From the NCBI GenBank assembly GCA_029259935.1, contig JAJDEH010000405.1:1-64000 (forward strand): a stretch of DNA of 64,000 nt, in the 5' to 3' direction. The notes under the pieces are model-generated. The model saw only the letters and a program-made list of their open reading frames with translations, searched no databases and had not been told where the DNA came from. Numbering within the stretch: position 1 is the stretch's first letter; every line of letters starts with the position of its first letter. The position numbers were made by a program, and so were the translations under genes. Shown here in pieces: positions 45,190-55,147 of this stretch. Source of the stretch: Planctomycetota bacterium (GTDB lineage Bacteria; Planctomycetota; Planctomycetia; Pirellulales; Pirellulaceae).

Positions 45190-48100
45190 TCGGCCTGCAA
45201 CACCGATTTCACCGCACGCAGCACTAAATCAGGATTCTCAACTCCTTTTGACAACCTGACATAAGCTTGATTTTCATCGACAACTCGCAGCTTACCACTG
45301 CACATTTTTGACAGTTGTTCCACGCGTCGGCGATCCGCGTATGTAAATACTACGTCTCGATCCTCCATGTGGATCGCCTGGATTTGCCAAACCGCGGCTT
45401 CGAGCTTCACTTCCGCTAGCGACAGCATTCGCTTGACAGCATCCGGCGCTTTGCCAAAGCGATCAACGAGTTCCGCTTCGAATTGGGCCAGGTCGTCAAA
45501 ACTGTTCGTCCGAGTTAGGCGGCGGTAGAGGTCGATCTTTTGCCGCATGTCGCTTACATAGTCGTCCGGCAGGTAAGCTTTGCCGGGAAGATCGACATCG
45601 ACGTCGATGGAGAGCTTGGCCGGCATTTTCTTCAGTTGCCGCACCGCGGTCTCCAGCAACTGGCAGTACAACTCGTACCCGACGGTGGCAATGTGGCCGC
45701 TTTGTTGCGTCCCCAACAGATTGCCCGCTCCGCGAATTTCGAGATCGCGCATGGCGATGGCGAACCCGGCACCCATTTCGCTAAATTCTTCGATCGCCCG
45801 TAATCGCTTGGCCGCCAGCGGCGTGACGTGCTTGTGGGGATCGATCAGCAGATAGGCGTAAGCCCGGTGTTTATAGCGGCCCACGCGGCCCCGCAATTGG
45901 TGCAAATCGGCCAGGCCGTAACGGTCCGCTTCGTCAATGAAAATGGTGTTGGCGTTGGGAATATCGAGCCCGCTTTCGACAATCGTTGTGGCCAGCAATA
46001 AGTCGAATTCGTGGTTCACAAAGTCGACCATCACGCGTTCGAGTTCGTTTTCGGGCATCTGTCCATGGCCGATTCGAACGCTCGCTTCCGGGACGATGTG
46101 TTTGAGTTTTTGTTCGACGACGTGAATGTCATTGACGCGATTGTGAACGAAGAAAATCTGACCGCCGCGATTCAGTTCTCGCATGACGGCGTGGCGGATG
46201 ATCTCGGCATTAAACCGCGTGACGCGGGTTTCGACGGCGATTCTTTCTTCGGGTGGTGTTTCCAAATTCGAGATGTCACGCACGCCCACCAAGGACATGT
46301 GCAGTGTCCGCGGAATCGGCGTGGCCGACATGGTCAACACGTCGACTGTCGTCCGAAATGTCTTAAGCCGCTGTTTGACTTCAACGCCGAACCGTTGTTC
46401 CTCGTCGATGATCACCAGCCCCAAGTTGTAGAATTCGACATCTTTCGAAGCCAGCCGATGCGTGCCGATGACGATATCGATTTGGCCCATCGCGAGTTTC
46501 GCGACGGCCTCGCGCTGTTCCTTGGGGGTGCAAAAGCGGCTCAGCCGTGCGATGTCAAAAGGAAATTCCGCCATCCGTTCGCGGAATGATTGAAAGTGCT
46601 GTTCGACGAGGATCGTGGTGGGCGCGAGCAGGGCGACTTGATAGCCGCTTTCCACGGCCTTGAAGGCCGCCCGCATGGAAACTTCGGTCTTGCCAAAGCC
46701 CACGTCGCCGCACAACAGGCGATCCATGGGCGACGCGGATTGCATGTTCTGATTGATAGCACCCCAAGCCGAGAGCTGGTCGGGCGTTTCCTGGTGAGGG
46801 AATGAGGAATCAAATTCGCGCTGCCATTCGGTATCGGCCCCGAACGCGATCCCTGCCCGCGAGCTGCGGGCCGCTTGCACTTCAAGCATTTCCGCGGCCA
46901 AATCGGTCACGGCGGCCTCGGCGGCTTTCTTTTGCTTTTGCCATGCCGTGCCGCCGATGCGCGCGAGCGATGGCCGTCCCTTGGTGCCGCCAACATACTT
47001 CTGCACAAGATCGATCTTCGATGCCGGCACGTAGATTTTCGTGCGGCCATGAAATTCGATCTCCAAGTGCTCTTCAACGTGCTCGTCCTTGGTCAACAGT
47101 TTCAGGCCGCGATAGCGCCCGATTCCATGGCCCAAGTGGACGACTAGGTCGCCCTGACGCAAGTCGAGAAAGCTGTCGATCGCCTTGCCCAAATGCCGGC
47201 GGGGCGAACGGCGCAATTCGCCACGATGAAACAGTTCGCCGCCGCTGATCACGATGATTCGATCGCGAACCAGACGGAATCCGTGGTGCAAGTGGCCGAC
47301 GGTGTAATGCAGCTTTCCGCGAGCGGCCAAGCTGGTGGAACTCAGAATTTCCTGAAGCCGTTCGACCTCCGCCTCGGTTTGCACGACTAAATGGACCTCG
47401 TGCCCGTCGCCAACTTTATCCAGCTCGCTCTTAATCGCCGACAGATCGGCCGCCCCGAACCGCTCGATCGATTCGACTTGCAGTTGGCACTTGGTTTCAA
47501 AAGCTCCCTCGGCCAAGCTCGAGGCGGTGGCCAGCGGAAATTCGTAGAGCTGTTTCAGCACCGACGACACGCTGTGACAGCCGTCGGTACTCGACAGACG
47601 TTTCAAATACTGCCGCCCCTCTTCTTCGACTTGGCCCGGTTCGACTAACAGCATCCAGGTGTCCGGCGGCAGGTAGCCCGTGAAATGGGCATCGGCGTTT
47701 TCTTCCGGCGCCAGGACGGTGATCTCGACTTGATCGAGCCGTTCGAGACTGCGCTGGCTGGAAACCTCAAAGCTGCGAATCGATTCGACCTCTGTATCGA
47801 AGAACTCGATCCGTACCGGCCGAATCCAATCGGGCGCGAAGATGTCGACGATACCTCCCCGCGCGGAAAACTCGCCCGGCAGTTCGACCGCGCTGGTGTG
47901 ATGAAACTTGTGCCGTACCAGCCAATCGAGCAATTCGTCGACATCCACCGTCGAACCGGCGGCCAGCACTCGCGTATTCCTGGCCACCGTTTTCTTGGCG
48001 GGAACCGCTTGCAGCAGAGCCTGAATACTGGTCGTAAAAACCTGAGTCGTTGGAACGCCGGGCGAAGTTGGCCCCAGGTCGGCCGCCGATGTTGAAAGCT

Positions 48101-48455
48101 GCTTGAGCAATCGCAGCCTGTCGCCGAAAACATCGTCGCCAAGCTTGTGTTCCCCCGGATCGGTTTCCCAAGCGGGAAACTTTTGCGCGTCGGATCGCAG
48201 GAATAGTTCCAGGTCGTCGCTAAGGTCGTCGAAATGGTTTAGACGCGGCGAGACGACCAGCAGGGCGGTGGGAGCTTGCGTGGAAAGCGCCGCCGCCAGC
48301 AGCGCGCAGGACGAACCCCAGACTCCATCAAAACTTGCCGGTCGCCCGCTCTGCAAAGCGGTGACGGCATCGACAAAGCCTTCTTGAGAAATCAAGCACC
48401 GAGGCAACTCGGCAAGTTTCCTAGGTGCCTTCGTAGGTGAAAGCACATTGGCCAT
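45186..48455 (-). CDS. mfd: Transcription-repair coupling factor Mfd
   Basis: 1089 aa, slightly shorter than the E. coli protein. UvrB-like N-terminal domains are present (ALLAAALSTQAPTALLVVSP ... PGEFSARGGIVDIFAPDW), then the RNA-polymerase-interaction domain (LRQGDLVVHLGHGIGRYRGL), the RecG-like translocase (Walker A GDVGFGKTE near residue 580, box II DEEQRFGV, VHNRVNDI, QLRGRVGRYKHRAYAYL) and the C-terminal TRCF domain. Mfd removes RNA polymerase stalled at lesions and recruits UvrA. The product overlaps the PPIase gene start. Intact. Confidence 0.97.
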   Translation of the reverse strand: MANVLSPTKAPRKLAELPRCLISQEGFVDAVTALQSGRPASFDGVWGSSCALLAAALSTQAPTALLVVSPRLNHFDDLSDDLELFLRSDAQKFPAWETDPGEHKLGDDVFGDRLRLLKQLSTSAADLGPTSPGVPTTQVFTTSIQALLQAVPAKKTVARNTRVLAAGSTVDVDELLDWLVRHKFHHTSAVELPGEFSARGGIVDIFAPDWIRPVRIEFFDTEVESIRSFEVSSQRSLERLDQVEITVLAPEENADAHFTGYLPPDTWMLLVEPGQVEEEGRQYLKRLSSTDGCHSVSSVLKQLYEFPLATASSLAEGAFETKCQLQVESIERFGAADLSAIKSELDKVGDGHEVHLVVQTEAEVERLQEILSSTSLAARGKLHYTVGHLHHGFRLVRDRIIVISGGELFHRGELRRSPRRHLGKAIDSFLDLRQGDLVVHLGHGIGRYRGLKLLTKDEHVEEHLEIEFHGRTKIYVPASKIDLVQKYVGGTKGRPSLARIGGTAWQKQKKAAEAAVTDLAAEMLEVQAARSSRAGIAFGADTEWQREFDSSFPHQETPDQLSAWGAINQNMQSASPMDRLLCGDVGFGKTEVSMRAAFKAVESGYQVALLAPTTILVEQHFQSFRERMAEFPFDIARLSRFCTPKEQREAVAKLAMGQIDIVIGTHRLASKDVEFYNLGLVIIDEEQRFGVEVKQRLKTFRTTVDVLTMSATPIPRTLHMSLVGVRDISNLETPPEERIAVETRVTRFNAEIIRHAVMRELNRGGQIFFVHNRVNDIHVVEQKLKHIVPEASVRIGHGQMPENELERVMVDFVNHEFDLLLATTIVESGLDIPNANTIFIDEADRYGLADLHQLRGRVGRYKHRAYAYLLIDPHKHVTPLAAKRLRAIEEFSEMGAGFAIAMRDLEIRGAGNLLGTQQSGHIATVGYELYCQLLETAVRQLKKMPAKLSIDVDVDLPGKAYLPDDYVSDMRQKIDLYRRLTRTNSFDDLAQFEAELVDRFGKAPDAVKRMLSLAEVKLEAAVWQIQAIHMEDRDVVFTYADRRRVEQLSKMCSGKLRVVDENQAYVRLSKGVENPDLVLRAVKSVLQAE

Positions 48456-48643
48456 AATCGCAAAAGAATTTTAGGCCAATCGGCGGATTAGAGGAAGGCG
48501 ATCCGACTTGATAGTCCATGACTTCAGCGATCGTACACGGTAAACTTATCTTGGGATCTAAAGTTTCGACCCCAACGGATCACCAACCGCCCAGCGGTTT
48601 CCATATCCAGTGTTCGCCCTGAAGTCGGTTCCCTGGGTGCGCC

Positions 48644-49063
48644 ATGCAGTTGAGCTTACGCACGCTACTAGCCATCGTCACGGCAATTTGCGTTCTACTC
48701 GGACTCTATGTCTTTGCCGGCACGAACGATCTGCTAATGCTGTTTATCACGGTGACGTTCCCGCTAGTACTGTCGTGGGGCATGCTGGCCGTCTTGAAGT
48801 TACGGCTTGGAGTTACGGATGAGGCGGCCGTGCTTGCCGCATTGGCAACGGGAGCAATCGGATCGCCGTTGATCTTGGGCCTCCTTGCGTTTCTAGAGAG
48901 CCTGCTCAGTGTAAACTCAGGAGTCCGCTTTGAATTCAGTCCAGTGGAATCATTCGCCTTCGCGACGTGCTTTTTCGCATGCTTTTCGATTCCGCTCAGC
49001 GCCACAGTGTGGGTCTACTATGTATTCATCCTCCTACCTCGATCAACATCTCGGCGACAGTGA
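48644..49063 (+). CDS. Small membrane protein of unknown function
   Basis: 139 aa with four hydrophobic segments (LLAIVTAICVLLGLYVFAG, LLMLFITVTFPLVLSW, VLAALATGAIGSPLILGLLAFL, FAFATCFFACFSIPLSATVWVYY). It begins MQLSLRTLLAIVT, an N-terminus frequent in small planctomycete membrane proteins of unknown role. GTGCGCC rather than a Shine-Dalgarno precedes the ATG. It stands alone between mfd and the dehydrogenase gene. No function can be assigned. Confidence 0.65.
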   Translation: MQLSLRTLLAIVTAICVLLGLYVFAGTNDLLMLFITVTFPLVLSWGMLAVLKLRLGVTDEAAVLAALATGAIGSPLILGLLAFLESLLSVNSGVRFEFSPVESFAFATCFFACFSIPLSATVWVYYVFILLPRSTSRRQ

Positions 49064-49231
49064 ACGATCCGCGATGAAGAATCCTCTTCCGGGGATTGCG
49101 TCCACTGCTACGCGATCTGATCGCGGAGTCGCCCTCGCGGGCGTTGCGGCGGACCGCTGTTGAGATTATGTTGCCAAGCACACCTATTCCCACCGACATC
49201 CCACCTCAATCCAGCCCTCCGGAGAAAACTC

Positions 49232-50281
49232 GTGCCCACGCTGCAACCCGATGACCTTGAACAATTCGCCGTTTCGCTACTTGCCGCGGGAGGCACCACG
49301 GAGGAAGAAGCCCAGCGCGTCGGTGCGGCCTTGGTGTCGGCCAATTTGCGCGGCTACGACTCGCACGGCGTGATGCGGATTCCGTCTTACGTGGAAATGA
49401 TCGAGAAAGAGATGGTTATCTCGGGTGCCGGGCTGACGATTCTTCAGGAATCCACGACACATTTGGCGACGGATGCCAATTGGGGCATCGGCCAGGTTCA
49501 GGCGGGACGGTTGCTCGACCGGCTGATGGAAAAGGCGAAGGAAAACGCAACCGCGATCGGCACGATGGTGCACTCCGGCCACATTGGGCGGCTGGGCGAG
49601 TATGCCGAGATCGCGGCCGAGGCCAATCTGGTCTCGATGATCATGGTCAATTCGCACGGCGCGGCAGTTCGCATGGCACCTCCCGGCGGCAAGGCACCGC
49701 GGCTGAGTACCAATCCGCTTTCGATCGGCGTTCCCAACGGCGACGAGCCACTAGTATTGGACTTCAGCACCAGCGCCACCGCGGAAGGAAAAGTCCGCGT
49801 GAAAAAGATCGCCGGCGAGTCGGTGCCCGAGGGATGGCTAATCGATAGCGAAGGGCGGCCAACGACCGATCCGAATGATTTGTATGCCGATCCGCCTGGT
49901 GCGATTTTGCCGATGGGCGGATCACAGTCCTACAAAGGGTTTGGACTGGGGATCATGATCGAAATTCTGACCGGCGCGCTGTCTGGTGGCGTCACGGCCC
50001 GTGAGCCGCGCTTTCCGAAAAACGGAAATTGCGTTTTCATGATGCTACTGAATCCGGCCAGTTTTGGAGGCTCCGAACACTTTGCATCGGAAGTGAAACA
50101 GTTGGCCGCGTATGAGCGATCCTGCCCGCGCATCGAGGGTGTCGAGCGGATTGTTTTGCCCGGCGATCCCGAACGGTGGGTCTTCGCGGATCGCAGCCAG
50201 GGCATCAAGATGGACGATGAGAATTGGTTGCAGTTGACGAACCTGGCCGATCGATTGGGCGTCGCCCCGCCCGCGGTTTAG
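49232..50281 (+). CDS. Malate/L-lactate dehydrogenase-family oxidoreductase
   Basis: 349 aa from GTG 49232, with GGAG at proper distance; an open frame continues upstream to 49160 but carries no homology. Family marks: SANLRGYDSHGVMRIPSYVE near residue 45, VHSGHIGRLGEYAEIAAEANLVSMIMVNSHG near 115, with the catalytic His, and GGSQSYKGFGLGIMIEILTGALSGG near 230. These NAD(P)-dependent enzymes (unrelated to classical LDH) oxidise 2-hydroxyacids such as malate, sulfolactate or ureidoglycolate; substrate not determinable here. It converges with ugd after 39 bp. Confidence 0.92.
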   Translation: MPTLQPDDLEQFAVSLLAAGGTTEEEAQRVGAALVSANLRGYDSHGVMRIPSYVEMIEKEMVISGAGLTILQESTTHLATDANWGIGQVQAGRLLDRLMEKAKENATAIGTMVHSGHIGRLGEYAEIAAEANLVSMIMVNSHGAAVRMAPPGGKAPRLSTNPLSIGVPNGDEPLVLDFSTSATAEGKVRVKKIAGESVPEGWLIDSEGRPTTDPNDLYADPPGAILPMGGSQSYKGFGLGIMIEILTGALSGGVTAREPRFPKNGNCVFMMLLNPASFGGSEHFASEVKQLAAYERSCPRIEGVERIVLPGDPERWVFADRSQGIKMDDENWLQLTNLADRLGVAPPAV

Positions 50282-50320
50282 CATGGAAGTCGCGTCCTAA
50301 ACCTCACCGGCGACAAGGCG

Positions 50321-51637
50321 TTAGTCGTTTTTGACTGGCGGCCGGCCGATCGAAAAATATGTGAATCCCGCTTCCTGCATTTGGTGGCGTTTGTAAAGAT
50401 TGCGACCGTCGAAGATCAACGGGTTCTTCATCCGCTTGTGCATCTCGACGAAATCGGGGTTGCGGAATTCGTCCCACTCAGTGCAGATCGCCAGCGCCTC
50501 GGCAGAGTCGAGGGCGTCCATCGGTTTGTCCAGGAAATGCACCTTGTCGCCGTAAATCTGTCGGACGTTGTCCATGGCTTCCGGGTCGTGGGTTTGAATG
50601 ACTGCTCCTTCTTCAAGCAGTCGATTCAACAGCGCCAGTGACGGGGCTTCACGAATGTCGTCGGTTTTCGGCTTAAAGGCCAAGCCCCATACGGCAATCA
50701 CTTTGCCCCGCACGTCGCCGCCGAATTGTTCCAGGATTTGCAACGGCAGAACGTTCTTTTGACGGTCGTTGATTTCGTCGATCGTGTTGAGAATCTGCGG
50801 GACGTATCCCAAGCGGTTGGCCATGCTGGCCAGTGCCCGGATGTCTTTGGGAAAGCAACTTCCACCATAACCGACGCCGGGGAACAGAAACGAAAAACCG
50901 ATCCGGCGATCGTGGCCGATGCCTCGCCGCACGTCGTTAATGTCGCCGCCCATCCTCTCGCACAGGTTCGCCATTTCATTGATAAAGCTGATCTTGGTTG
51001 CCAGCAGCGCATTGGCCACATACTTGGTCAACTCCGCGCTTTCCGGCCACATCACCAGAAACGGCTTGTCGGTGCGGAGGAACGGTTGGTACAACTCGCG
51101 CAACACTTCGGCAACTTCGTCGCGCCGCACGCCAACCACGACTCGATCGGGATACTGAAAGTCGTTGATGGCCGCTCCCTCCTTGAGAAACTCGGGATTG
51201 CTGGCCACGTCGCATTCCCGGCCCGTCAATTCCGTCAGCCGTGAATAGATCGCGGCATTGGTACCAACCGGCACCGTACTCTTGGTAACGACGACTGCAT
51301 CCTCTGGCAGTGCTTCCGAAATACTTTCAACGACGGACCACAGGGCCGACAAATCGGCCGAACCGTCGTGAGACTGCGGCGTCCCGACGGCGAGGTAGAC
51401 AAGTTTCGCGGGGCCGATGGCAGCATTGAGATCGGTAGTAAAGTGCAGACGGCCCGCCGCCAGGTTTCGCGCGACAAGTTCCGATAACCCCGGCTCATAA
51501 ATTGGCACTTCGCCGGAATTGAGGGCGTCAATCTTCTTCTCGTCGATATCGACACAAGTGACGTCGTTGCCGCTTTCGGCAAAGCACGTTCCGGTTACCA
51601 GACCGACATACCCCGTTCCCACCATCGCGATTTTCAT
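50321..51637 (-). CDS. ugd: UDP-glucose 6-dehydrogenase
   Basis: 438 aa. N-terminal NAD domain [20 protein letters not shown], middle helices ([18 protein letters not shown]), the catalytic-cysteine loop [14 protein letters not shown] near residue 258 and the C-terminal UDP-binding domain ([19 protein letters not shown]). It oxidises UDP-glucose to UDP-glucuronate, a precursor of acidic surface polysaccharides. A strong AGAGGTGG precedes ATG 51637. It may be transcribed alone; gyrA lies 127 bp upstream on the same strand. The GDP-mannose dehydrogenase activity of close relatives cannot be excluded, but UDP-glucose is the better guess. Confidence 0.93.
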   Translation of the reverse strand: MKIAMVGTGYVGLVTGTCFAESGNDVTCVDIDEKKIDALNSGEVPIYEPGLSELVARNLAAGRLHFTTDLNAAIGPAKLVYLAVGTPQSHDGSADLSALWSVVESISEALPEDAVVVTKSTVPVGTNAAIYSRLTELTGRECDVASNPEFLKEGAAINDFQYPDRVVVGVRRDEVAEVLRELYQPFLRTDKPFLVMWPESAELTKYVANALLATKISFINEMANLCERMGGDINDVRRGIGHDRRIGFSFLFPGVGYGGSCFPKDIRALASMANRLGYVPQILNTIDEINDRQKNVLPLQILEQFGGDVRGKVIAVWGLAFKPKTDDIREAPSLALLNRLLEEGAVIQTHDPEAMDNVRQIYGDKVHFLDKPMDALDSAEALAICTEWDEFRNPDFVEMHKRMKNPLIFDGRNLYKRHQMQEAGFTYFSIGRPPVKND

Positions 51638-51764
51638 GATGCCACCTCTACGATAGTTTCCTTGTCATGGGGTCAAAACGGGTGAGCCGGAGGTGTACCC
51701 GTCCGGACATCGAGGAATCGGCGAGCCAACTCGCCGGGCTGGAAACGCGATCTAGTTACGACCA

Positions 51765-54533
51765 TTAGCTGTCTTCGGTTGAAGTTTCTCCGTCATCGTC
51801 GCTCGTGGCCATGGGCAGATCATCAGGTTTCGCGGCGTCTTCGGTCGTAGCGACGTTTTCGGCCGTTGCGGCGTCTTCGGTCGTGGCGGCGTCTTCCTCG
51901 GTTTCCGCCTCTTCTTCTTTCGGCACGCGAACGACGGCAGCCAGCTTGTCGTCCTCATACAAACTCATGATACGAACGCCTTGCGTGTTTCTCCCGATGA
52001 CGGAAATGTCGCTCGCCGCGATACGTTGGATCTTTCCTTGTTGGGTCATCATCAACACTTCATCGTCGTCGGCGACGCGCGTGATTCCGATAACGTTGCC
52101 GTTGCGCGATGAAGTCTTAATATCGCGGACGCCCTTTCCGCCACGACGCTGCGTGCGGTAGCGGGCACTGCCGGAAGATTCGTCTTCCGCCGGTTCCTCG
52201 TCGGCCGATGTGTTTGCTCCGAAGTTAGTTCGTTTGCCGTAGCCGTTTTCGGAAGCGGTCAGCAGCGTCGCGGTTGGGTCGGCGACGACCATGCCCACGA
52301 CTTCGTCACTTTTGCCAAGTGCAATTCCCTTCACTCCGCTCGTGTTTCGGCCCATGGGCCGCGCATCAGACTCGTTGAAGCGGATGGCCATGCCGCTCGA
52401 GGTGGACAGGATAACTTCGTCACTCGCCTTGGTGATGATGACATCAATCAACTCGTCGTCTTCGCGCAGCTTGATTGCGATGATGCCGCCTTGCCGCGGC
52501 CGGCTATACGCCTCCAGCGGCGTCTTTTTCACCAGCCCCCGTTTGGTGGCCATCATCAAATAATGATCGGGCAGGTTGAAATCACGCACCGCGCGGCAAT
52601 CGGTGATCTTTTCGCCTTCTTCGAGACTAAGCAAGTTCACAATCGCCCGCCCTCGTCCTTCGCGAGACACGGGCGGCACTCGGTGGACCTTTTGCCAATA
52701 GACCCGGCCCCGGTTCGTGAAGAACAGCAAGTAGGCGTGCGTGCTGGCGACGAACAAGTGTTCGATCGGATCTTCATCTTCCGTCTTGGCACCCTTGATG
52801 CCCTTGCCGCCGCGCCGCTGAGCGCGATACACGCTGGCCGGAGTTCGCTTGATGTAACCCCGGTGGCTGATCGACACCACCATCATTTCTTCGGCGATGA
52901 GATCTTCTAAATCAACATCACCAAGCTCTTCTCCCGAAATCTCCGTCCGCCGATCGTCGCCGTACTTTCTCTTGATCTCTTCCAGGTCGGCGCGAACGAT
53001 ATCCCGAATGTTTTGCTCGTCGGACAAGATCCGCAGATACTCAGAAATCTCGTCCAGCAATTTGTGATGGTCGTCGCTGAGCCGCTCTTGTTCCAGGTTG
53101 ACAAGTTGGCCCAATGTCATCCGCAAAATGGCGTCGGCCTGCACGGCCGTAAGATGATAGACGTCGGCAACGCCGCGCTCTTCTTGAAACAGCTTGAAAC
53201 CTTCCTCGCCCAGCGCTCGCTCCATCATGGCGGCCGGACACTCGACACCCATCAATCCGGTTTTCGCTTCGGCTTGCGTGGACGAAGCGCGAATAATCTT
53301 GATGATTTCATCGATATTTGCCAGCGCCAACAACTGGCCTTCGATAATGTGTTTTCGCTTCCGCGCCCGGGCCAGCAGGAACTGGGTGCGCCGGCGAATC
53401 ACGGTCACTCGATGACGAAGGAACTCCTCAAGCATGCTCTTAATCGAAAGCTCGCGCGGCTTGCCGTCGACCAAGGCCAGGAAGATCAGCGAGAACGTGT
53501 CTTGCAGTGGCGAGAACTGATACAACTGATTGAGGACGACATCGGGATCCTCGCCGCGCTTGATGTCGATCACCAAGCGAACGGGCTCCGTCAAATCGCT
53601 CTCGTCCCGGATTCCTGATATCCCCTTGATCTTGTCACCATTTACCAGGCCTGCAATGCGTTCGACCACGCGATCGCGGAACTGTTGATACGGAATTTCC
53701 GAAACGACAATTCGGTAGCGATTCTTTTGGTGTTCTTCGATCTTGGTCTTGGCCCGAACGACAACCGTGCCGCGGCCCGTGTGGTAGGCACGCCAAATCC
53801 CCGCCCGCCCGCAGATGGTTCCGCCCGTGGGAAAGTCCGGACCCTGGATGAGTTCCATCAATTCCTCAATGGACACATTCGGATCATCGATGACGCGAAT
53901 CAGGCCGTCGCATACTTCGCGCAAGTTGTGAGGCGGAATCGAAGTCGCCATGCTGACCGCGATGCCAGACGATCCATTCACCAACAAGTTGGGAAACTTG
54001 GAGGGAAGAACGGTTGGTTCGGTGTTGCGTTCGTCGTAGGTGGGAACGTAGTCGACCGTGTCGAGCTTGAGGTCGTCCAGCATCATCGCCGAAATCGGCG
54101 ACAGCCGAGCTTCCGTATACCGCATGGCGGCCGGCGGCAGACCAGCGACGGAACCGAAGTTGCCTTGTTTGTCGATCAAGACATGGCGCATGTTCCATTC
54201 TTGGGCCATGCGAACCAGAGTCGGATAAATGACACTCTCGCCGTGGGGGTGATAGTTGCCGCTGGTGTCCCCGGAAATCTTGGCACATTTGATGCGACCG
54301 GCCCCTGGCCCCAGGTTCAGGTCGTTCATCGCCACCAGAATCCGCCTTTGGGAGGGCTTGAGGCCGTCTCGCACGTCGGGCAATGCCCGGCTCACGATGA
54401 CACTCATGGCGTAGGTCAGGTAGCTTTCCTTCAGTTCCTGCTCAATGGGCAGGTCCAAGATTCGGTTCTTGTCGCCATCGCCGTTTCCACTTCCATTCCC
54501 GTTGCCATTTCCGTTTGGATCGTCAGTCGACAA
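51765..54533 (-). CDS. gyrA: DNA gyrase subunit A
   Basis: 922 aa from TTG 54533 (AAGGAA precedes it). A Gly/Asn-rich N-terminal extension of about 22 residues precedes the breakage-reunion domain: quinolone-determining region [17 protein letters not shown], in which E. coli Ser83 is Ser100 and Asp87 is Pro104; catalytic Tyr139 ([10 protein letters not shown]). The C-terminal propeller has the GyrA box QRRGGKG near residue 553 and a second copy of the same seven residues in a later blade, after an acidic insert ([12 protein letters not shown]). The tail is an acidic TTEDAAT-like repeat. Gyrase supercoils DNA with GyrB, not present here. Confidence 0.97.
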   Translation of the reverse strand: MSTDDPNGNGNGNGSGNGDGDKNRILDLPIEQELKESYLTYAMSVIVSRALPDVRDGLKPSQRRILVAMNDLNLGPGAGRIKCAKISGDTSGNYHPHGESVIYPTLVRMAQEWNMRHVLIDKQGNFGSVAGLPPAAMRYTEARLSPISAMMLDDLKLDTVDYVPTYDERNTEPTVLPSKFPNLLVNGSSGIAVSMATSIPPHNLREVCDGLIRVIDDPNVSIEELMELIQGPDFPTGGTICGRAGIWRAYHTGRGTVVVRAKTKIEEHQKNRYRIVVSEIPYQQFRDRVVERIAGLVNGDKIKGISGIRDESDLTEPVRLVIDIKRGEDPDVVLNQLYQFSPLQDTFSLIFLALVDGKPRELSIKSMLEEFLRHRVTVIRRRTQFLLARARKRKHIIEGQLLALANIDEIIKIIRASSTQAEAKTGLMGVECPAAMMERALGEEGFKLFQEERGVADVYHLTAVQADAILRMTLGQLVNLEQERLSDDHHKLLDEISEYLRILSDEQNIRDIVRADLEEIKRKYGDDRRTEISGEELGDVDLEDLIAEEMMVVSISHRGYIKRTPASVYRAQRRGGKGIKGAKTEDEDPIEHLFVASTHAYLLFFTNRGRVYWQKVHRVPPVSREGRGRAIVNLLSLEEGEKITDCRAVRDFNLPDHYLMMATKRGLVKKTPLEAYSRPRQGGIIAIKLREDDELIDVIITKASDEVILSTSSGMAIRFNESDARPMGRNTSGVKGIALGKSDEVVGMVVADPTATLLTASENGYGKRTNFGANTSADEEPAEDESSGSARYRTQRRGGKGVRDIKTSSRNGNVIGITRVADDDEVLMMTQQGKIQRIAASDISVIGRNTQGVRIMSLYEDDKLAAVVRVPKEEEAETEEDAATTEDAATAENVATTEDAAKPDDLPMATSDDDGETSTEDS

Positions 54534-54632
54534 GTGGCATTCCTTTCGATGCGAAGCCAGGCATGGGCTGTTCCAAAGTGCCTTTGTCGTAAGGGTTTAG
54601 AGCAGCAGCCGGCCGCTAAAATGTAAGCCCAT

Positions 54633-54661
54633 AATTTACCATTTTTTCAGCAAATCAACAA
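54633..54661 (-). promoter_or_regulatory. Candidate gyrA promoter
   Basis: Reading the minus strand, TTGTTG (54661-54656) and TAAATT (54638-54633) are 17 bp apart, about 100 bp before the TTG start of gyrA. Both boxes match sigma-70 consensus at four to five positions. Confidence 0.4.
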
Positions 54662-54767
54662 CTGCCCACGGGCGCTATTTACATCTCGCAAGTCGTGTTA
54701 CTGAAGTGTTTTAGGATCGCCCATCCGGCGGACCTTGGAACCTGCGGCCTGTCGCCGTTGGCGCAAG

Positions 54768-54804
54768 AAAAAACCGGCGTGGAGAGCTTGAATCTCCACG
54801 CCGG
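54768..54804 (-). terminator. Intrinsic terminator of the small membrane gene pair
   Basis: A perfect 12-bp stem CCGGCGTGGAGA / TCTCCACGCCGG with a 7-nt loop; on the minus strand it is followed directly by six T residues. It lies 22 bp after the stop of the gene at 54827 and separates that unit from gyrA. It is the only textbook rho-independent terminator I found in the window. Confidence 0.9.
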
Positions 54805-54826
54805 CGTTGGAAGTCGATAACTGGTT

Positions 54827-55147
54827 TTAGAGCAACCGGTATCCCGCGGTCGTCTCTTGTGGGGCGACGAATGAAACCGGATCGGCTTCCTTCGTATCCC
54901 ACCAAGGATACGTACCGTACTTCTCTAATTCCAGGTACATCAAGATGCAGGCGATCGTCATGGCGATAAAAGAAATCACCAGCATCATCGTATACACATT
55001 CAATCGCTGCTTTTGAACTGGCGTTTCCACGCCGGGGCGGCCTGCCGCGCCCTGTTCGGGACCGACGGGCCCGACGCCCATTGGCGCGGCCCCACCCATG
55101 GGATCAAAGGCGTTTGCGGGTTGATTAGCTGAATCGAGTTGTGACAT
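54827..55147 (-). CDS. Small single-pass membrane protein
   Basis: 106 aa from ATG 55147, which has GGAAGGG upstream; a GTG two codons earlier is the alternative. The first half is Gly/Pro/Ala-rich and polar (NAFDPMGGAAPMGVGPVGPE), followed by one membrane helix (YTMMLVISFIAMTIACILMYL) and a short tail with YGTYPWWDTKEADP. Its start lies inside the end of the preceding gene (about 23 bp overlap), so it is translationally coupled to the coiled-coil membrane protein. Not assigned to a family; probably a planctomycete-specific partner of that protein. Confidence 0.8.
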   Translation of the reverse strand: MSQLDSANQPANAFDPMGGAAPMGVGPVGPEQGAAGRPGVETPVQKQRLNVYTMMLVISFIAMTIACILMYLELEKYGTYPWWDTKEADPVSFVAPQETTAGYRLL

